From Actinocrispum wychmicini (GTDB lineage Bacteria > Actinomycetota > Actinomycetes > Mycobacteriales > Pseudonocardiaceae): a stretch of 64,000 nt of DNA. The position numbers and the translations under genes were made by a program. Positions 41,631 through 50,974 of this stretch are shown here, one piece after another (position 1 is the stretch's first letter; each line of letters begins with the position of its first letter). The DNA is taken from assembly GCF_004345645.1 (NCBI RefSeq), contig NZ_SLWS01000007.1, positions 558,001-622,000 of the forward strand, in the 5' to 3' direction. Below the pieces are notes generated by a model. It saw nothing but the letters and a program-made list of their open reading frames with translations, did not search any database and was not told the DNA's origin.

Positions 41631-42611
41631 TCAGCCGGCTCGCCGGAGCCGGGGCGCGAGCACCTTGCGTACCACCTTGGCCACCTTGCTGGCGGCGGAT
41701 CCGCCGGCTTCTTCGGGTTCCGGTTCCAGCACCCGCTGCAGCTGCAGGAGCAGCTGGTTGGTCGACCGCCAGAGCGGGACGAACATGCCGGCGACCGGCC
41801 CGACGCCGTGGATCGCGCCGTCAGCCAGGTCGGTGACCTTCTTGGCGATCGCGACCGTTGCCGGGTCCCGCAGGATCAGGTGCACCTCACCGTCGACCAG
41901 CCGGATCTCCATCTTGCGCGCGGCGGTCTCCTCCGGGTTCGCGTCCGTGGTCGTCTCCGGATCCAGTTCGTCGATCTTGTCGGCGACCGCGTCCGGGTCG
42001 ACCCCGAGTTCGCGCAGCACCCTGGCCGCCATGCTGTTCTCCGCCCGCAGCATCGCCTCAAGCAGGTGATGGCTACCGACCGGGGCGCCACCGGCCAGCG
42101 CGCTGGCGGTGGCCACGGTGTCCTCGGTGGCGGGTGTGCCGGCCGGCCATGGGCTGGCCGCCGGGACGTCCTGCGGTCCAGCCACTGACACCAGCACCGC
42201 GGCACGGATCTTGCTGATCGGCGTGATCCGCTCGGCAAGCACCTTCGCGGCGACGCTCTCATCGTCCTTGACCAGGGCGAGCAGGATGTGTTCGGTACCG
42301 ATGTAGTTGTGGTGCAGCTGCGTCGCCTCGCGCAGGGCCAGCTCCAGCGTCTTCTTCGCGCGTGGCGTGAACGGGATGTGGCCGGTCAGCTCCGCCGTGC
42401 CGGGCTCGACCGCCGCGGCGACGTCGAGCCGCGCCGTCTCCTTGTCGTACCCGAGCTGGTGCAGGACTTTCGCCGCCACGCCGTCCTGCGCGTCGAACAG
42501 CCCCAACAGGATGTGCTCCGTGCCGATGTGGCTGTGTTTGAGCAGCCTCGCCTCCTCCTGGGCCATGACGACCACGTGGCGGGCTTTCACCGTGAACTTT
42601 TCGAAGGGCAT
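41631..42611 (-). CDS. stand-alone Clp N-terminal domain protein
   Basis: Protein of 326 residues without an ATPase. Two Clp_N repeats are clear: residues 1-70 (FTVKARHVVVMAQEEARLL, HIGTEHILLGL) and 78-145 (FTPRAKKTLELALREA, YIGTEHILLALV). A weaker third repeat follows (GSHHLLEAMLRAENSMAARVLRELGVD). The C-terminal 110 residues are not recognised. Clp_N domains bind substrates and adaptors for ClpC/ClpP, so this may act as an adaptor, decoy or sensor (inference). Divergent from the small HTH gene. A second Clp_N protein, fused to a KAP NTPase, is encoded at 56578-59469. Confidence 0.85.
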   Translation of the reverse strand: MPFEKFTVKARHVVVMAQEEARLLKHSHIGTEHILLGLFDAQDGVAAKVLHQLGYDKETARLDVAAAVEPGTAELTGHIPFTPRAKKTLELALREATQLHHNYIGTEHILLALVKDDESVAAKVLAERITPISKIRAAVLVSVAGPQDVPAASPWPAGTPATEDTVATASALAGGAPVGSHHLLEAMLRAENSMAARVLRELGVDPDAVADKIDELDPETTTDANPEETAARKMEIRLVDGEVHLILRDPATVAIAKKVTDLADGAIHGVGPVAGMFVPLWRSTNQLLLQLQRVLEPEPEEAGGSAASKVAKVVRKVLAPRLRRAG

Positions 42612-42632
42612 GGTTCCATGGTGGCAACCATG

Positions 42633-42650
42633 TCAATACACTGCTATTGA
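42633..42650. promoter_or_regulatory. palindrome in divergent Clp-N/HTH promoter region
   Basis: TCAATACACTGCTATTGA has perfect 6-bp arms (TCAATA / TATTGA) around CACTGC in the 69-base gap between divergent starts. A second inverted repeat, TGGTT...AACCA, lies at 42611-42630. One or both may be the operator of the adjacent HTH protein. Confidence 0.5.
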
Positions 42651-42680
42651 TAGGGTCACGGTGGTGATGGGAGGGTGTGG

Positions 42681-43040
42681 GTGGAGACACCGTCGGACTG
42701 GGAGGACCGGCTCGCGCGCTGGCGCACCGAGCTGGAGCTGTTCGAGCAGCTGGACGAGACACCCTGGGTCACGCTGGCCAAGGCGGAAGCCGAGACCGGC
42801 GTGTCCCGCTCGGCCCTGCGGTCGTGGTACCGCAACGGCGAGATCAAGTCCCGGCTGGTGGACGGCCCGAATGGGCCGCAGCGGCTGGTCCAGCTGGACG
42901 CGGTGATCGAGCGCGCCGCGGCGTCCCCGCGCATTCAGCGCAGGGCGGAACGCGAAGTCAGCCTGGAAGCCCAGGTCACCCTGCTCCGGCACCGGGTGGA
43001 CCAGCTTGAGCTGCGGCTGGCGGCGTTGGAGCGGAAGTGA
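42681..43040 (+). CDS. small HTH (MerR-like) DNA-binding protein with C-terminal coiled coil
   Basis: Protein of 119 residues. The middle section TLAKAEAETGVSRSALRSWYRNGEIKSRL reads as a MerR/excisionase-type winged helix (quoted in parts: TGVSRSALRSWY). Residues 90-119 form a heptad-like coiled coil (QVTLLRHRVDQLELRLAALER), a dimerisation helix as in MerR. No effector domain. Start GTG 42681 has GGGAGG 6 bases upstream; GTG 42675 is possible. Probably controls the divergent Clp-N gene. Confidence 0.72.
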   Translation: METPSDWEDRLARWRTELELFEQLDETPWVTLAKAEAETGVSRSALRSWYRNGEIKSRLVDGPNGPQRLVQLDAVIERAAASPRIQRRAEREVSLEAQVTLLRHRVDQLELRLAALERK

Positions 43041-43104
43041 CCGACGCGACTGCCGGTCGGCCCCGCCGGCAGCTCTCCGACAGTCACACTGTCCGCGGGG
43101 GTAG

Positions 43105-46083
43105 GTGATCACGGTGGAATTCGAGGTTCTCGGTCCGGTGGCGGTCCGGCTGGACGCTCAGCAGGCGACGCTGGGTGGGCGTCTGCAGCGCGTCCTGCTC
43201 GGCGTCCTGCTTTCGTGCGCCAACCGATCGGTCTCGGTCGACGCGCTGACGGACGCGTTGTGGGATGGCAGGCCGGACCCGCGGGCCACCCAGAAGCTCC
43301 AGCTACACGTGCACAAGTTGCGACGGATGTTGGACGATCCCGGTCGGCTGTCGTTCGGTCCGGGCGGCTACCGGCTGCGGGTGCTGCCGGGCGAACTCGA
43401 CGCCGAACGGTTCGAATGCCTGGTCAGCGAAGCCATTGGGGTCGCCACCCAGGATCCGGGGCGCTGTGCCGACCTGATCCGCAAGGCGCTGGGCATGTGG
43501 CGCGCTGACCCGTACGACGGCTTGGACGTGCCGATCCTCGCCGGTGAGGTGCGGCGGCTGACCGAGCGCAGGCTGACCGCCGTCGAGGAGCTGTACCAGG
43601 CCGAGTTGGCCCGCGGGCAGCACGCCGCCGTCGTCCCGGAACTGACTGATCTGGTTGGCGAGCATCCGATGCGGGAACGGTTGCACGCGTTGCTGATGAT
43701 CGCGCTGTACCAAGGCGGGCGACGGGCGGAGGCGTTGGCGGTCTACCGCAACGCCCGCGCCACGATGATCGGCGAACTCGGTCTCGAACCGGGTCCCGAG
43801 CTGCGCGCGGTCGAACAGCGGATCCTGGCAGGCGAGCCCGTCACGTTCGGTGGCGCGGCGCCGGAGCAGCGGGCGCCCGCCCAGCTACCGCACCACGTCC
43901 GGGACTTCGTCGGCCGGGACGCCGAACTGTCCGAACTGGACGATCTGGTGCTGGCGGGTTCCGCGCCGATCGTGGCGGTGGCCGGCACGGCCGGGGTGGG
44001 CAAGACGACGTTGGTGGTGCGGTGGGCACATCGGATGCGCGAGCGGTTCCCGGACGGCCAGTTGTACGTCGACCTGCGTGGCTACGGACCGCAGCGGCCG
44101 GGGACCCCGGACGAGGCCCTGGCCGGGTTCCTGCGGGCGCTCGGTGTGCCGGGTACCGGGATCCCGCCCGACCTCGCGGAGCGGGCGGCCCGGTTTCGCA
44201 CGCTCGTGGCCGGCAAGCGGATGCTGCTCGTCCTGGACAACGCCCACACTGTCGACCAGGTGCGTCCACTGTTGCCCGGGACGCCGTCCTGCTTGGTGCT
44301 GGTGACCAGCAGGGACTCCCTGGCTGGACTCGTGGCGCGCGAAGGTGCCCGCCGGATCGACCTTGGCCGGCTCGCGGCGGCGGAAGGGTTCGCCCTGTTG
44401 CGTGCCGTCATCGGCGAACGGGTGGACGCCGATCCCGAAGCGACTGCCGTGCTGGTCGACCGCTGTGCGCGCCTTCCGTTGGCGTTGCGGGTCGCCGCCG
44501 AGTTGATCAGAGCGCGACGGGGCAGGGGTGTCGCCGATCTGGTGGCCGAACTCGCCGACGAGCAAGGCAGGCTTGATCTGTTCGATGCCGGTGGCGATCA
44601 ACAGACCGCGGTCCGCGCGGTGTTCTCCTGGTCGTACCGGCACCTGCCGCCGGACGCCGCCCTCCTGTTCAGGTTGTTCGCCTTGGGGCCAGGCCAGGAC
44701 ACCGAACCGGACGCGCTTGCCGTGATGGGGGCCAAGGGTTTGCGGGAAACCCGGCGATCGCTCGACGTCCTGCTGCGCGCTCACCTCGTGGAGGAAGTGT
44801 CAGGCGGTCGTTATCAGCTCCACGACCTGCTTCGGGTCTACGCCACGGAACTGGCGGAGTCCACGGACCCCAAGACCGGGCGGGACGCCGCCCTGACTCG
44901 TCTACTCGACTGGTACCTGTACACCGCCGGCCGTGCGATGGACCTGGTCTCGCCCCATGAATCCGGCCGCCCGCAGGTCTCCGCGCCAGCCGCTGCCACG
45001 CCGGAGTTCTCCAGCTACGACAACGCTTTGCGGTGGCTCGACGCCGAACGCGTGAACCTGCTCATGGCGGCGAACCTCGGCCGGTCCGACTACACGTCCC
45101 GGATCTCGCCGATCCTGTGGCGCTATCTGGACAACGCCGGATACAACGACGACGCGTTGACCCTGCACACGCTCGCGCTCGCCGTGGCGGAGCAGCAAGG
45201 CGATCCTGACGCCCAGGGAGTCGCACTCAGGCGACTCGGGATCACCCATATGCGGCTCTGGCAGAACGACAGCGCGACTCGTTGCTTCGAACGGGCGTTG
45301 GTGTTGCACGAATCGGCCGGGAACCGGGCACCGCTGGTGGCCGTGTTGAACAATCTCGGCCTCATGCACGCGATTTCCAGCGGGTTTCGCGACGCGGTGC
45401 GCCACTATGAGCAGGCCCTGGACATTCAGCGGGAGCTGGGCGACTACACGTTCTCGGCCGCCATCCTGAGCAATCTCGGGGATGTCCACCGGGAGTTGGG
45501 CGACTACGGGCAAGCGGCGCGGTGCCTCGACCAAGCCCTTGCCATCACTCAGGAAACCGCCGATCGAATGGCTGAGGCGGTCACGTTGTGCCACCTCGCC
45601 GGGCTGGCGGAGGACCTCGGGCGTTACGACGAAGCGCTCGACTACCTGCGCCAAGCGTTGGCTGCCGCGACGGCGTTGGGCAGCCACCTGGTCGAAGGCG
45701 ATGCCAGGTATCAGTTGGGCACAGTGAGCCGTCGTCTCGGTGCGGACGACCGGGCCGTCGAGTACCTCAACGAAGCCTTGAAGTCCGCCGAAGTCACCGG
45801 AAATCGCCGGCTCACCGCGCGAGTGTTCAACGGACTGGCCGAAATCCGCCGCTCGAACGGCAGCCCGGCCGAGGCCGTCCGGCACCACACGGACGCCCTC
45901 GCCATCGCCTTGGCGACAGGTTCACGCTACGAGCAGGCTCGCGCCGAGGCCGGTCTCGGCTATGCCTGTCACGACCTTGGCCGGGCGGCCGAGGCACGCG
46001 ACCATTGGCAACGCGCCCTCGCCATCTTCACCGACCTCGGCGTGCCGGCGGCCACGGCCGTCGCCGCGGCCCTCGGCAAGTGA
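43105..46083 (+). CDS. AfsR/SARP-type regulator with NB-ARC and TPR domains
   Basis: Regulator of 992 residues with AfsR architecture. The N-terminal winged-helix plus BTAD (1-245; FEVLGPVAVRLD, then YQAELARGQHAAVVPEL) is followed by NB-ARC (about 265-560) with Walker A GTAGVGKTT near 293-301 and GLPLAL-like RLPLALRVA. The C-terminal region (690-990) has at least six TPR units (NNLGLMHAISSGFRDAVRHYEQAL; SNLGDVHRELGDYGQAARCLDQAL, quoted in part). AfsR-like proteins integrate signals to activate secondary metabolism. GTG 43105 chosen; GTG 43114 is possible. No phosphorylation partner is encoded nearby. Confidence 0.9.
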   Translation: MITVEFEVLGPVAVRLDAQQATLGGRLQRVLLGVLLSCANRSVSVDALTDALWDGRPDPRATQKLQLHVHKLRRMLDDPGRLSFGPGGYRLRVLPGELDAERFECLVSEAIGVATQDPGRCADLIRKALGMWRADPYDGLDVPILAGEVRRLTERRLTAVEELYQAELARGQHAAVVPELTDLVGEHPMRERLHALLMIALYQGGRRAEALAVYRNARATMIGELGLEPGPELRAVEQRILAGEPVTFGGAAPEQRAPAQLPHHVRDFVGRDAELSELDDLVLAGSAPIVAVAGTAGVGKTTLVVRWAHRMRERFPDGQLYVDLRGYGPQRPGTPDEALAGFLRALGVPGTGIPPDLAERAARFRTLVAGKRMLLVLDNAHTVDQVRPLLPGTPSCLVLVTSRDSLAGLVAREGARRIDLGRLAAAEGFALLRAVIGERVDADPEATAVLVDRCARLPLALRVAAELIRARRGRGVADLVAELADEQGRLDLFDAGGDQQTAVRAVFSWSYRHLPPDAALLFRLFALGPGQDTEPDALAVMGAKGLRETRRSLDVLLRAHLVEEVSGGRYQLHDLLRVYATELAESTDPKTGRDAALTRLLDWYLYTAGRAMDLVSPHESGRPQVSAPAAATPEFSSYDNALRWLDAERVNLLMAANLGRSDYTSRISPILWRYLDNAGYNDDALTLHTLALAVAEQQGDPDAQGVALRRLGITHMRLWQNDSATRCFERALVLHESAGNRAPLVAVLNNLGLMHAISSGFRDAVRHYEQALDIQRELGDYTFSAAILSNLGDVHRELGDYGQAARCLDQALAITQETADRMAEAVTLCHLAGLAEDLGRYDEALDYLRQALAAATALGSHLVEGDARYQLGTVSRRLGADDRAVEYLNEALKSAEVTGNRRLTARVFNGLAEIRRSNGSPAEAVRHHTDALAIALATGSRYEQARAEAGLGYACHDLGRAAEARDHWQRALAIFTDLGVPAATAVAAALGK

Positions 46084-46423
46084 GAGGAAAGCAGCGGGAA
46101 AGCTCCCTTCGTCACCGTCGTGGACCTGCGAGCCGCCCAGCCAGTCCACAAGGAACGCGTCGGCGGTCGGCACCGCCGATGCCCGCGGGCCCCGGTCTTC
46201 GGCCAAGCCCCGAACTAGTGGTTGCGACCGCCGGACCGTGCACGATCGGCCGAACGGACTAACTGTGGCTTTCTTGCAAGATTGCGTGTCGTTATTGCGT
46301 CATTGTATCTGGTGGGTTACCGTCGCGTGAGCGCCACCGCCAACCCTGCCGCCCGGCCGGTGACGTGATCGAACACGCTCTTTTTGTTGGCCCTGTTCGC
46401 CCCCCTGCGAGAAAGAGCAGCGA
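46084..46423 (+). other. 340-base intergenic region upstream of secreted glycosidase
   Basis: No convincing gene on either strand. The first 170 bases have coding-like GC but no supported reading frame. The 46262-46320 part is AT-richer and holds a promoter (46295-46323), with a direct repeat of ATTGCGT 13 bases apart (46281 and 46294) just before it. The remaining 100 bases form the leader of the GH87-like gene. Confidence 0.7.
46295..46323 (+). promoter_or_regulatory. candidate promoter of GH87-like/GH99-like operon
   Basis: TTGCGT (-35, 46295-46300), 17-base spacer, TACCGT (-10, 46318-46323). The predicted leader is about 94 bases. The ATTGCGT direct repeat overlapping the -35 may be an activator site. 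Confidence 0.5.
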
Positions 46424-49252
46424 ATGTTCGGCGCAGCCCACTGTTCACCCAGGCGGGCCCGCTTCGGCGAGCTCGCCGCCGGCATCGTCCTTGCTGCCGG
46501 CGTCATCGTCCTGACGGCCGCTCCCGCGGCGGCGGCCGCGACCGGCGGTGCCGGCGCCACCCTGCCGTACGTCGAGGTGCAGGCCGAGAACTCGTCGACC
46601 AACGGGACGGTCATCGGCCCGACCGCCGACTACAACACCCTTGCCGCCGAGGCTTCCTACCGCAAAGCTGTGACGTTGCAAGGCGCGGGCAAGTTCGTGG
46701 AGTTCACCGCGCCGGCCGCGACCAACTCGATGGTCTTCCGGTACAGCATTCCGGACACTTCCTCCGGCTCGGTGTACACCGCGCCCCTCTCGCTCTACGT
46801 CAACGGCACCAAGCAGGCCAACTTCACCCTCACCAACGCCTACAGCTGGTACTACGGCGGCTACCCGTTCACCAACTCGCCGGGCAGCAACCCGCACCAT
46901 TTCTACGACGAGACCCACCGCCTGTTCGCGACCACCTACCCGGCCGGCACCAAGTTCCGGCTCCAGGTCGACGCTGAGGACACCGCGTCGTCGTACACGA
47001 TCGACTTCGCCGACTTCGAGAACGTCGCCGGCGCATCGGCCCAGCCGTCCGGCGCTGTCTCGGTGACCAGCAAGGGCGCCGACCCGACCGGCGCCGCGGA
47101 CTCGACGGCCGCGTTCACCTCGGCGATCGCCGCGGCCGGGGCTGGTGGCACGGTGTGGATCCCGGAGGGCACGTTCCGGATCCCCGGCCACCTGATCCTC
47201 AACAACGTCACGGTCAAGGGCGCGGGCATGTGGCGGTCGACCGTCGTCGGCGCCGCGCCGGGCTTCTACGGCAACAGCGCGCCGACCGGCAGCGGCGGCG
47301 TGCACCTGGCCGACTTCGCGATCTTCGGCGACGTCCAGGAGCGCGACGACGGCGCACAGGTCAACGGCGTCGGCGGCGCGCTGAACAACTCCACTGTGGA
47401 CCGTCTGTGGATCGAGCACATGAAGGTCGGCGCCTGGATGGACGGCCCGTTCACTGGCCTGGTGTTCACCGGCATGCGCATCCGGAACGTCACCGCCGAC
47501 GGCGTCAACTTCCACGACGGCGTCACGAACTCCAAGGTCACCAACAGCGACCTGCGCAACCTCGGCGACGACGGCCTGGCGACGTGGTCGGACCAGAACG
47601 CCGACAGTGGCGACTCGTTCGACCACAACACCGTGCAGTACCCGATCCTGGCCAACGGCATCGCCATCTACGGCGGCCACGACAACTTCGTCACCGACAA
47701 CCGGGTGATCGACGCCGGCCTCACCCAGGGCGGCGGAATCCATGTGGCGCAACGCTTCGCGTCCACCCCGCTCGGGCGTACGGACGTGTTGCGCAACACC
47801 GTCATCCGGTCCGGCAGCCTGGACCCCAACTGGAACTTCGGGGTCGGCGCGCTGTGGTTCGACGCCCGGGACGCCGCGATGACCGGCCTGACCAACGTCG
47901 ACGACATCGTCATCCAGCAGAGCCCGTACGAGGCCATCCAGTTCGTGTCCGGCTCGTCGGTCAGCAATGTGAAGATCACCAACGCGACGATCCAGAACAC
48001 CGGCACGTGGGTGGTCCAGGAGCAGGTCGGCGGCTCGGCCACGATCAGCAACAGCACCGCCACCGGCACGCAGGCTCCCAGCCCAGTCTACAACTGCGGC
48101 GTCGGGTTCACGTTGACCGACGGCGGCGGCAACTCAGGGATCTTCGCGCCCACGCAATGCCAGAACATCACCAGGCCGGCGTTCCCGCCGTACCTGCCGG
48201 ACAACGGATCCCGGATCGCGATCAGCCCGGCCGCCCTCGGCTTCGAGTCCGTGGCTACCGGCACGTCGAGCGCGCCCCAAGCCGTCACGGTCACCAACAG
48301 TGGTACCGCGACCGCGCCGGTCGGCTCGATCGCCACGACCGGAGACTTCAGCCAGACCAACAACTGCGGCAGCGGCATCGCCGCGGGGGCGTCGTGCACC
48401 GTCAACGTCACGTTCACCCCGGCTGCGGCAGGTAGCCGCACCGGCAACCTGTCCATCACCGCGTCCGGCATCGCCAACAATGTTCCGCTGACGGGCACCG
48501 GAGTGGCTCCGGGGCCGGTGCTGAGCCTGAGCCCGAGCGGCTTGTCCTTCTCAGCAACGGTAGTCGGCAACACGACGCCCGCACAGACAGTCACGGTGAC
48601 CAACACAGGCACCACATCAGCGACCATCTCCGGCGTCAGCACGACCGGTGACTTCAGCCAGACGAACAACTGCGCCACCTTGGCGGTCCACGCGACGTGC
48701 ACGGTTTCGGTCACGTTCAAACCGACCACGACTGGAACCCGTAACGGCAGCATGACGATCAACAGCAACGCCAACAACAGCCCGACGGCGACATCTCTCA
48801 CCGGCAGCGGCATCGACGCCTCCACCAACATCGCGCTGCACGCGCCGGTCACGGCGAGCAGCCAGGTGAACGGAACATTCGTGCCGTCGAACGCCACCGA
48901 CGGCGACGCGAACACGTACTGGGAGAGCGCCAACAACGCCTTCCCGCAATGGGTTCAGGTCGACCTCGGCAAGGCGTACAGCATCGGCACGATCACGCTG
49001 AAGCTGCCGCCGTCGACGGCCTGGGGCACGCGCACGCAGACCCTGTCGGTCCTGACAAGCACCGACGGCTCGACCTTCACCACCGCGGTCGGATCGGCGA
49101 ACTACACGTTCACCTCGCCGGCCAACGTCGTGACCATCACGGTCCCGGCGACCAACACCCGCTATGTGCGTCTCACCATCACCGCGAACACCGGCTGGCC
49201 GGCCGGGCAGGCCTCGGAGTTCGAGGTCCACCCGAGCGGACAAGGAGGGTGA
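46424..49252 (+). CDS. secreted GH87-like (mycodextranase/alpha-1,3-glucanase type) beta-helix protein
   Basis: Secreted protein of 942 residues. A signal peptide (to about 38, ending AAPAAAAA) precedes a CBM6/35-like domain (about 45-205; YVEVQAENSSTNGTVIG ... YTIDFADFENV). A right-handed parallel beta-helix (about 210-590) begins VTSKGADPTGAADSTAAF and contains GDDGLATWSDQNADSGDSF and ANGIAIYGG. Two choice-of-anchor D/ASH-like repeats follow (about 598-795), then an F5/8-type C discoidin domain (800-940; NATDGDANTYWES). The beta-helix matches the GH87 group, which hydrolyses alpha-1,3-glucan or nigeran of fungal walls and biofilms. The stop overlaps the start region of the next glycosidase gene. 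Confidence 0.83.
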   Translation: MFGAAHCSPRRARFGELAAGIVLAAGVIVLTAAPAAAAATGGAGATLPYVEVQAENSSTNGTVIGPTADYNTLAAEASYRKAVTLQGAGKFVEFTAPAATNSMVFRYSIPDTSSGSVYTAPLSLYVNGTKQANFTLTNAYSWYYGGYPFTNSPGSNPHHFYDETHRLFATTYPAGTKFRLQVDAEDTASSYTIDFADFENVAGASAQPSGAVSVTSKGADPTGAADSTAAFTSAIAAAGAGGTVWIPEGTFRIPGHLILNNVTVKGAGMWRSTVVGAAPGFYGNSAPTGSGGVHLADFAIFGDVQERDDGAQVNGVGGALNNSTVDRLWIEHMKVGAWMDGPFTGLVFTGMRIRNVTADGVNFHDGVTNSKVTNSDLRNLGDDGLATWSDQNADSGDSFDHNTVQYPILANGIAIYGGHDNFVTDNRVIDAGLTQGGGIHVAQRFASTPLGRTDVLRNTVIRSGSLDPNWNFGVGALWFDARDAAMTGLTNVDDIVIQQSPYEAIQFVSGSSVSNVKITNATIQNTGTWVVQEQVGGSATISNSTATGTQAPSPVYNCGVGFTLTDGGGNSGIFAPTQCQNITRPAFPPYLPDNGSRIAISPAALGFESVATGTSSAPQAVTVTNSGTATAPVGSIATTGDFSQTNNCGSGIAAGASCTVNVTFTPAAAGSRTGNLSITASGIANNVPLTGTGVAPGPVLSLSPSGLSFSATVVGNTTPAQTVTVTNTGTTSATISGVSTTGDFSQTNNCATLAVHATCTVSVTFKPTTTGTRNGSMTINSNANNSPTATSLTGSGIDASTNIALHAPVTASSQVNGTFVPSNATDGDANTYWESANNAFPQWVQVDLGKAYSIGTITLKLPPSTAWGTRTQTLSVLTSTDGSTFTTAVGSANYTFTSPANVVTITVPATNTRYVRLTITANTGWPAGQASEFEVHPSGQGG

Positions 49253-49254
49253 CC

Positions 49255-50865
49255 ATGGAGATGTCCCGCAGGTCCCTGCTCACCTCGGCGCTGGCGGTCG
49301 GCGCGTTCCCTCGCCTGTCGGCGGCCGCCAGCACACCCGGCGACGTGGTCGGCAAGATCACCGTGGGCTACCAGGGGTGGTTCGCCTGCGCCGGGGACGG
49401 CGCGCCGATCAACGGATGGTGGCACTGGGCCCAGAACTGGTCCCAGTCGCCGTCGCCGGGCAACACCGCCATCAAGAGCTGGCCGGACATGCGCGACTAC
49501 GGCCGCGGTTACCAGACCGCGTACGCCAACCTCGGCAACGGCCAACCGGCGACCCTGTTCTCGTCGTACGACCAGCAGACCGTCAACGTCCACTTCGGAT
49601 GGATGCAGCAGAACGGCTGCGACACGGCGGCCTTGCAGCGGTTCAACCCCACCGGTGGCGAAGGGCCGACCCGCGACGCCATGGCCGCGAAGGTCCGCGG
49701 CGCGGCCGAAGCGACCGGGCGCAAGTTCTACATCATGTACGACGTGTCCGGCTGGCCGACCATGCAGCCGGAGATCAAGGCGGACTGGACGAACAAGATG
49801 TCCGCGCACGTGTCGTCGTCCGCGTACGCCAGGCAGAACGGCAAACCGGTGGTCGGCATCTGGGGCTTCGGCTTCAACGACGACAACCATCCATGGGACG
49901 CGAACACGTGCCTCGACGTGGTCACCTGGTTCAAGAGCCAGGGCTGCTACGTGATGGGCGGTGTGCCCACCTGGTGGCGCAATGGCACGAACGACTCACG
50001 GCCGGGATTCCTCGATGTCTACCACGCGTTCAACATGAACTCACCGTGGATGGTCGGCCGGATCGGCGACGCGGCCGGCTCGGACTGGTTCTACACCAAC
50101 GCGAACGTGGGTGACCAAGCGGACTGTAACGCCAACGGGATCGACTACCAGCCCTGTGTGCTGCCCGGCGACCTGCAGATGCGCCACCGCGCCCACGGCG
50201 ACTTCATGTGGCGCCAGTTCTACAACATGGTTCGCCTTGGCGCGCAAGGCATCTACATCTCCATGTTCGACGAGTACAACGAGGGCAACCAGATCGCCAA
50301 GACCGCGGAGACCGCTAGCGCGGTCCCGTCCGGATCGGGCATCCTCGCGCTCGACGAAGACGGAACAGCCTGCACATCGGACTACTATCTGCGGATCACC
50401 GCGGACGGTGGCCGAATGCTCAAGGGACAACTCTCCCTCACCGCCACCCGACCGACCCAACCGACCGCAGGCACCACCGGAACGGTCAGCCTGCGCTCCC
50501 GGGCCAACAACAGATATGTCAACGCCACCAACGGTTCGCCGTTGATCGCGAGCAGCACCGCGGTCGGGGTCGCCGAACAGTTCGACCTGATCGATCGGGG
50601 AAGTGGGTCCATCGCGTTGCGGGCCCGTTCGAACAACCAGTACGTGTGCGCGGAGAACGCCGGGACCCAACCACTGATCGCCAACCGCACAGCCATCGGC
50701 CCATGGGAGACCTTCCAGCTGACCCGCAACCCCGACGGTACAGTCAGCCTGACCGCCCAGGCCGACAACAACTACGTGTGCGCCGAGAACGCCGGCGCCC
50801 AACCGCTGATCGCCAACCGGACCGCGATCGGCACCTGGGAGAAGTTCGACCTGATCACCAACTAG
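49255..50865 (+). CDS. secreted GH71/99-like hydrolase with fascin-like repeats
   Basis: Secreted protein of 536 residues. The N-terminus SRRSLLTSALAVGAF is a twin-arginine-type signal. The catalytic-like domain (about 35-390) begins VGKITVGYQGWFACAGDG and contains FYIMYDVSGWP, GIWGFGFND and YISMFDEYNEG, the pattern of GH71/99-like proteins, often labelled xylosidase-like. The C-terminal 130 residues are three fascin/actin-crosslinking-like repeats. ATG 49255 has AAGGAGG 6 bases upstream; a GTG at 49249 overlaps the preceding stop. Co-transcribed with the GH87-like gene, so the two probably attack the same polymer, perhaps alpha-glucan. Confidence 0.83.
   Translation: MEMSRRSLLTSALAVGAFPRLSAAASTPGDVVGKITVGYQGWFACAGDGAPINGWWHWAQNWSQSPSPGNTAIKSWPDMRDYGRGYQTAYANLGNGQPATLFSSYDQQTVNVHFGWMQQNGCDTAALQRFNPTGGEGPTRDAMAAKVRGAAEATGRKFYIMYDVSGWPTMQPEIKADWTNKMSAHVSSSAYARQNGKPVVGIWGFGFNDDNHPWDANTCLDVVTWFKSQGCYVMGGVPTWWRNGTNDSRPGFLDVYHAFNMNSPWMVGRIGDAAGSDWFYTNANVGDQADCNANGIDYQPCVLPGDLQMRHRAHGDFMWRQFYNMVRLGAQGIYISMFDEYNEGNQIAKTAETASAVPSGSGILALDEDGTACTSDYYLRITADGGRMLKGQLSLTATRPTQPTAGTTGTVSLRSRANNRYVNATNGSPLIASSTAVGVAEQFDLIDRGSGSIALRARSNNQYVCAENAGTQPLIANRTAIGPWETFQLTRNPDGTVSLTAQADNNYVCAENAGAQPLIANRTAIGTWEKFDLITN
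50478..50862 (+). repeat. three ~43-residue fascin-like repeats
   Basis: Repeats start near residues 408, 452 and 495 of the hydrolase. Each has the form xxSLRARxNNxYVxAxN...PLIANxTAIGxxExFxL. Units 2 and 3 share nearly identical runs such as YVCAENAG and PLIANRTAIG at DNA level too, indicating recent duplication. Confidence 0.85.
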
Positions 50866-50974
50866 GGCCTCATCCGTCGTGTGACGAACGTCAGCCGCGA
50901 CTCGGTACGCGTAGCCCACTGGGCGGCTTCATTCGGCGGTAGCAACCGGTCGCCCCGCGGACGACAATTTCTGG

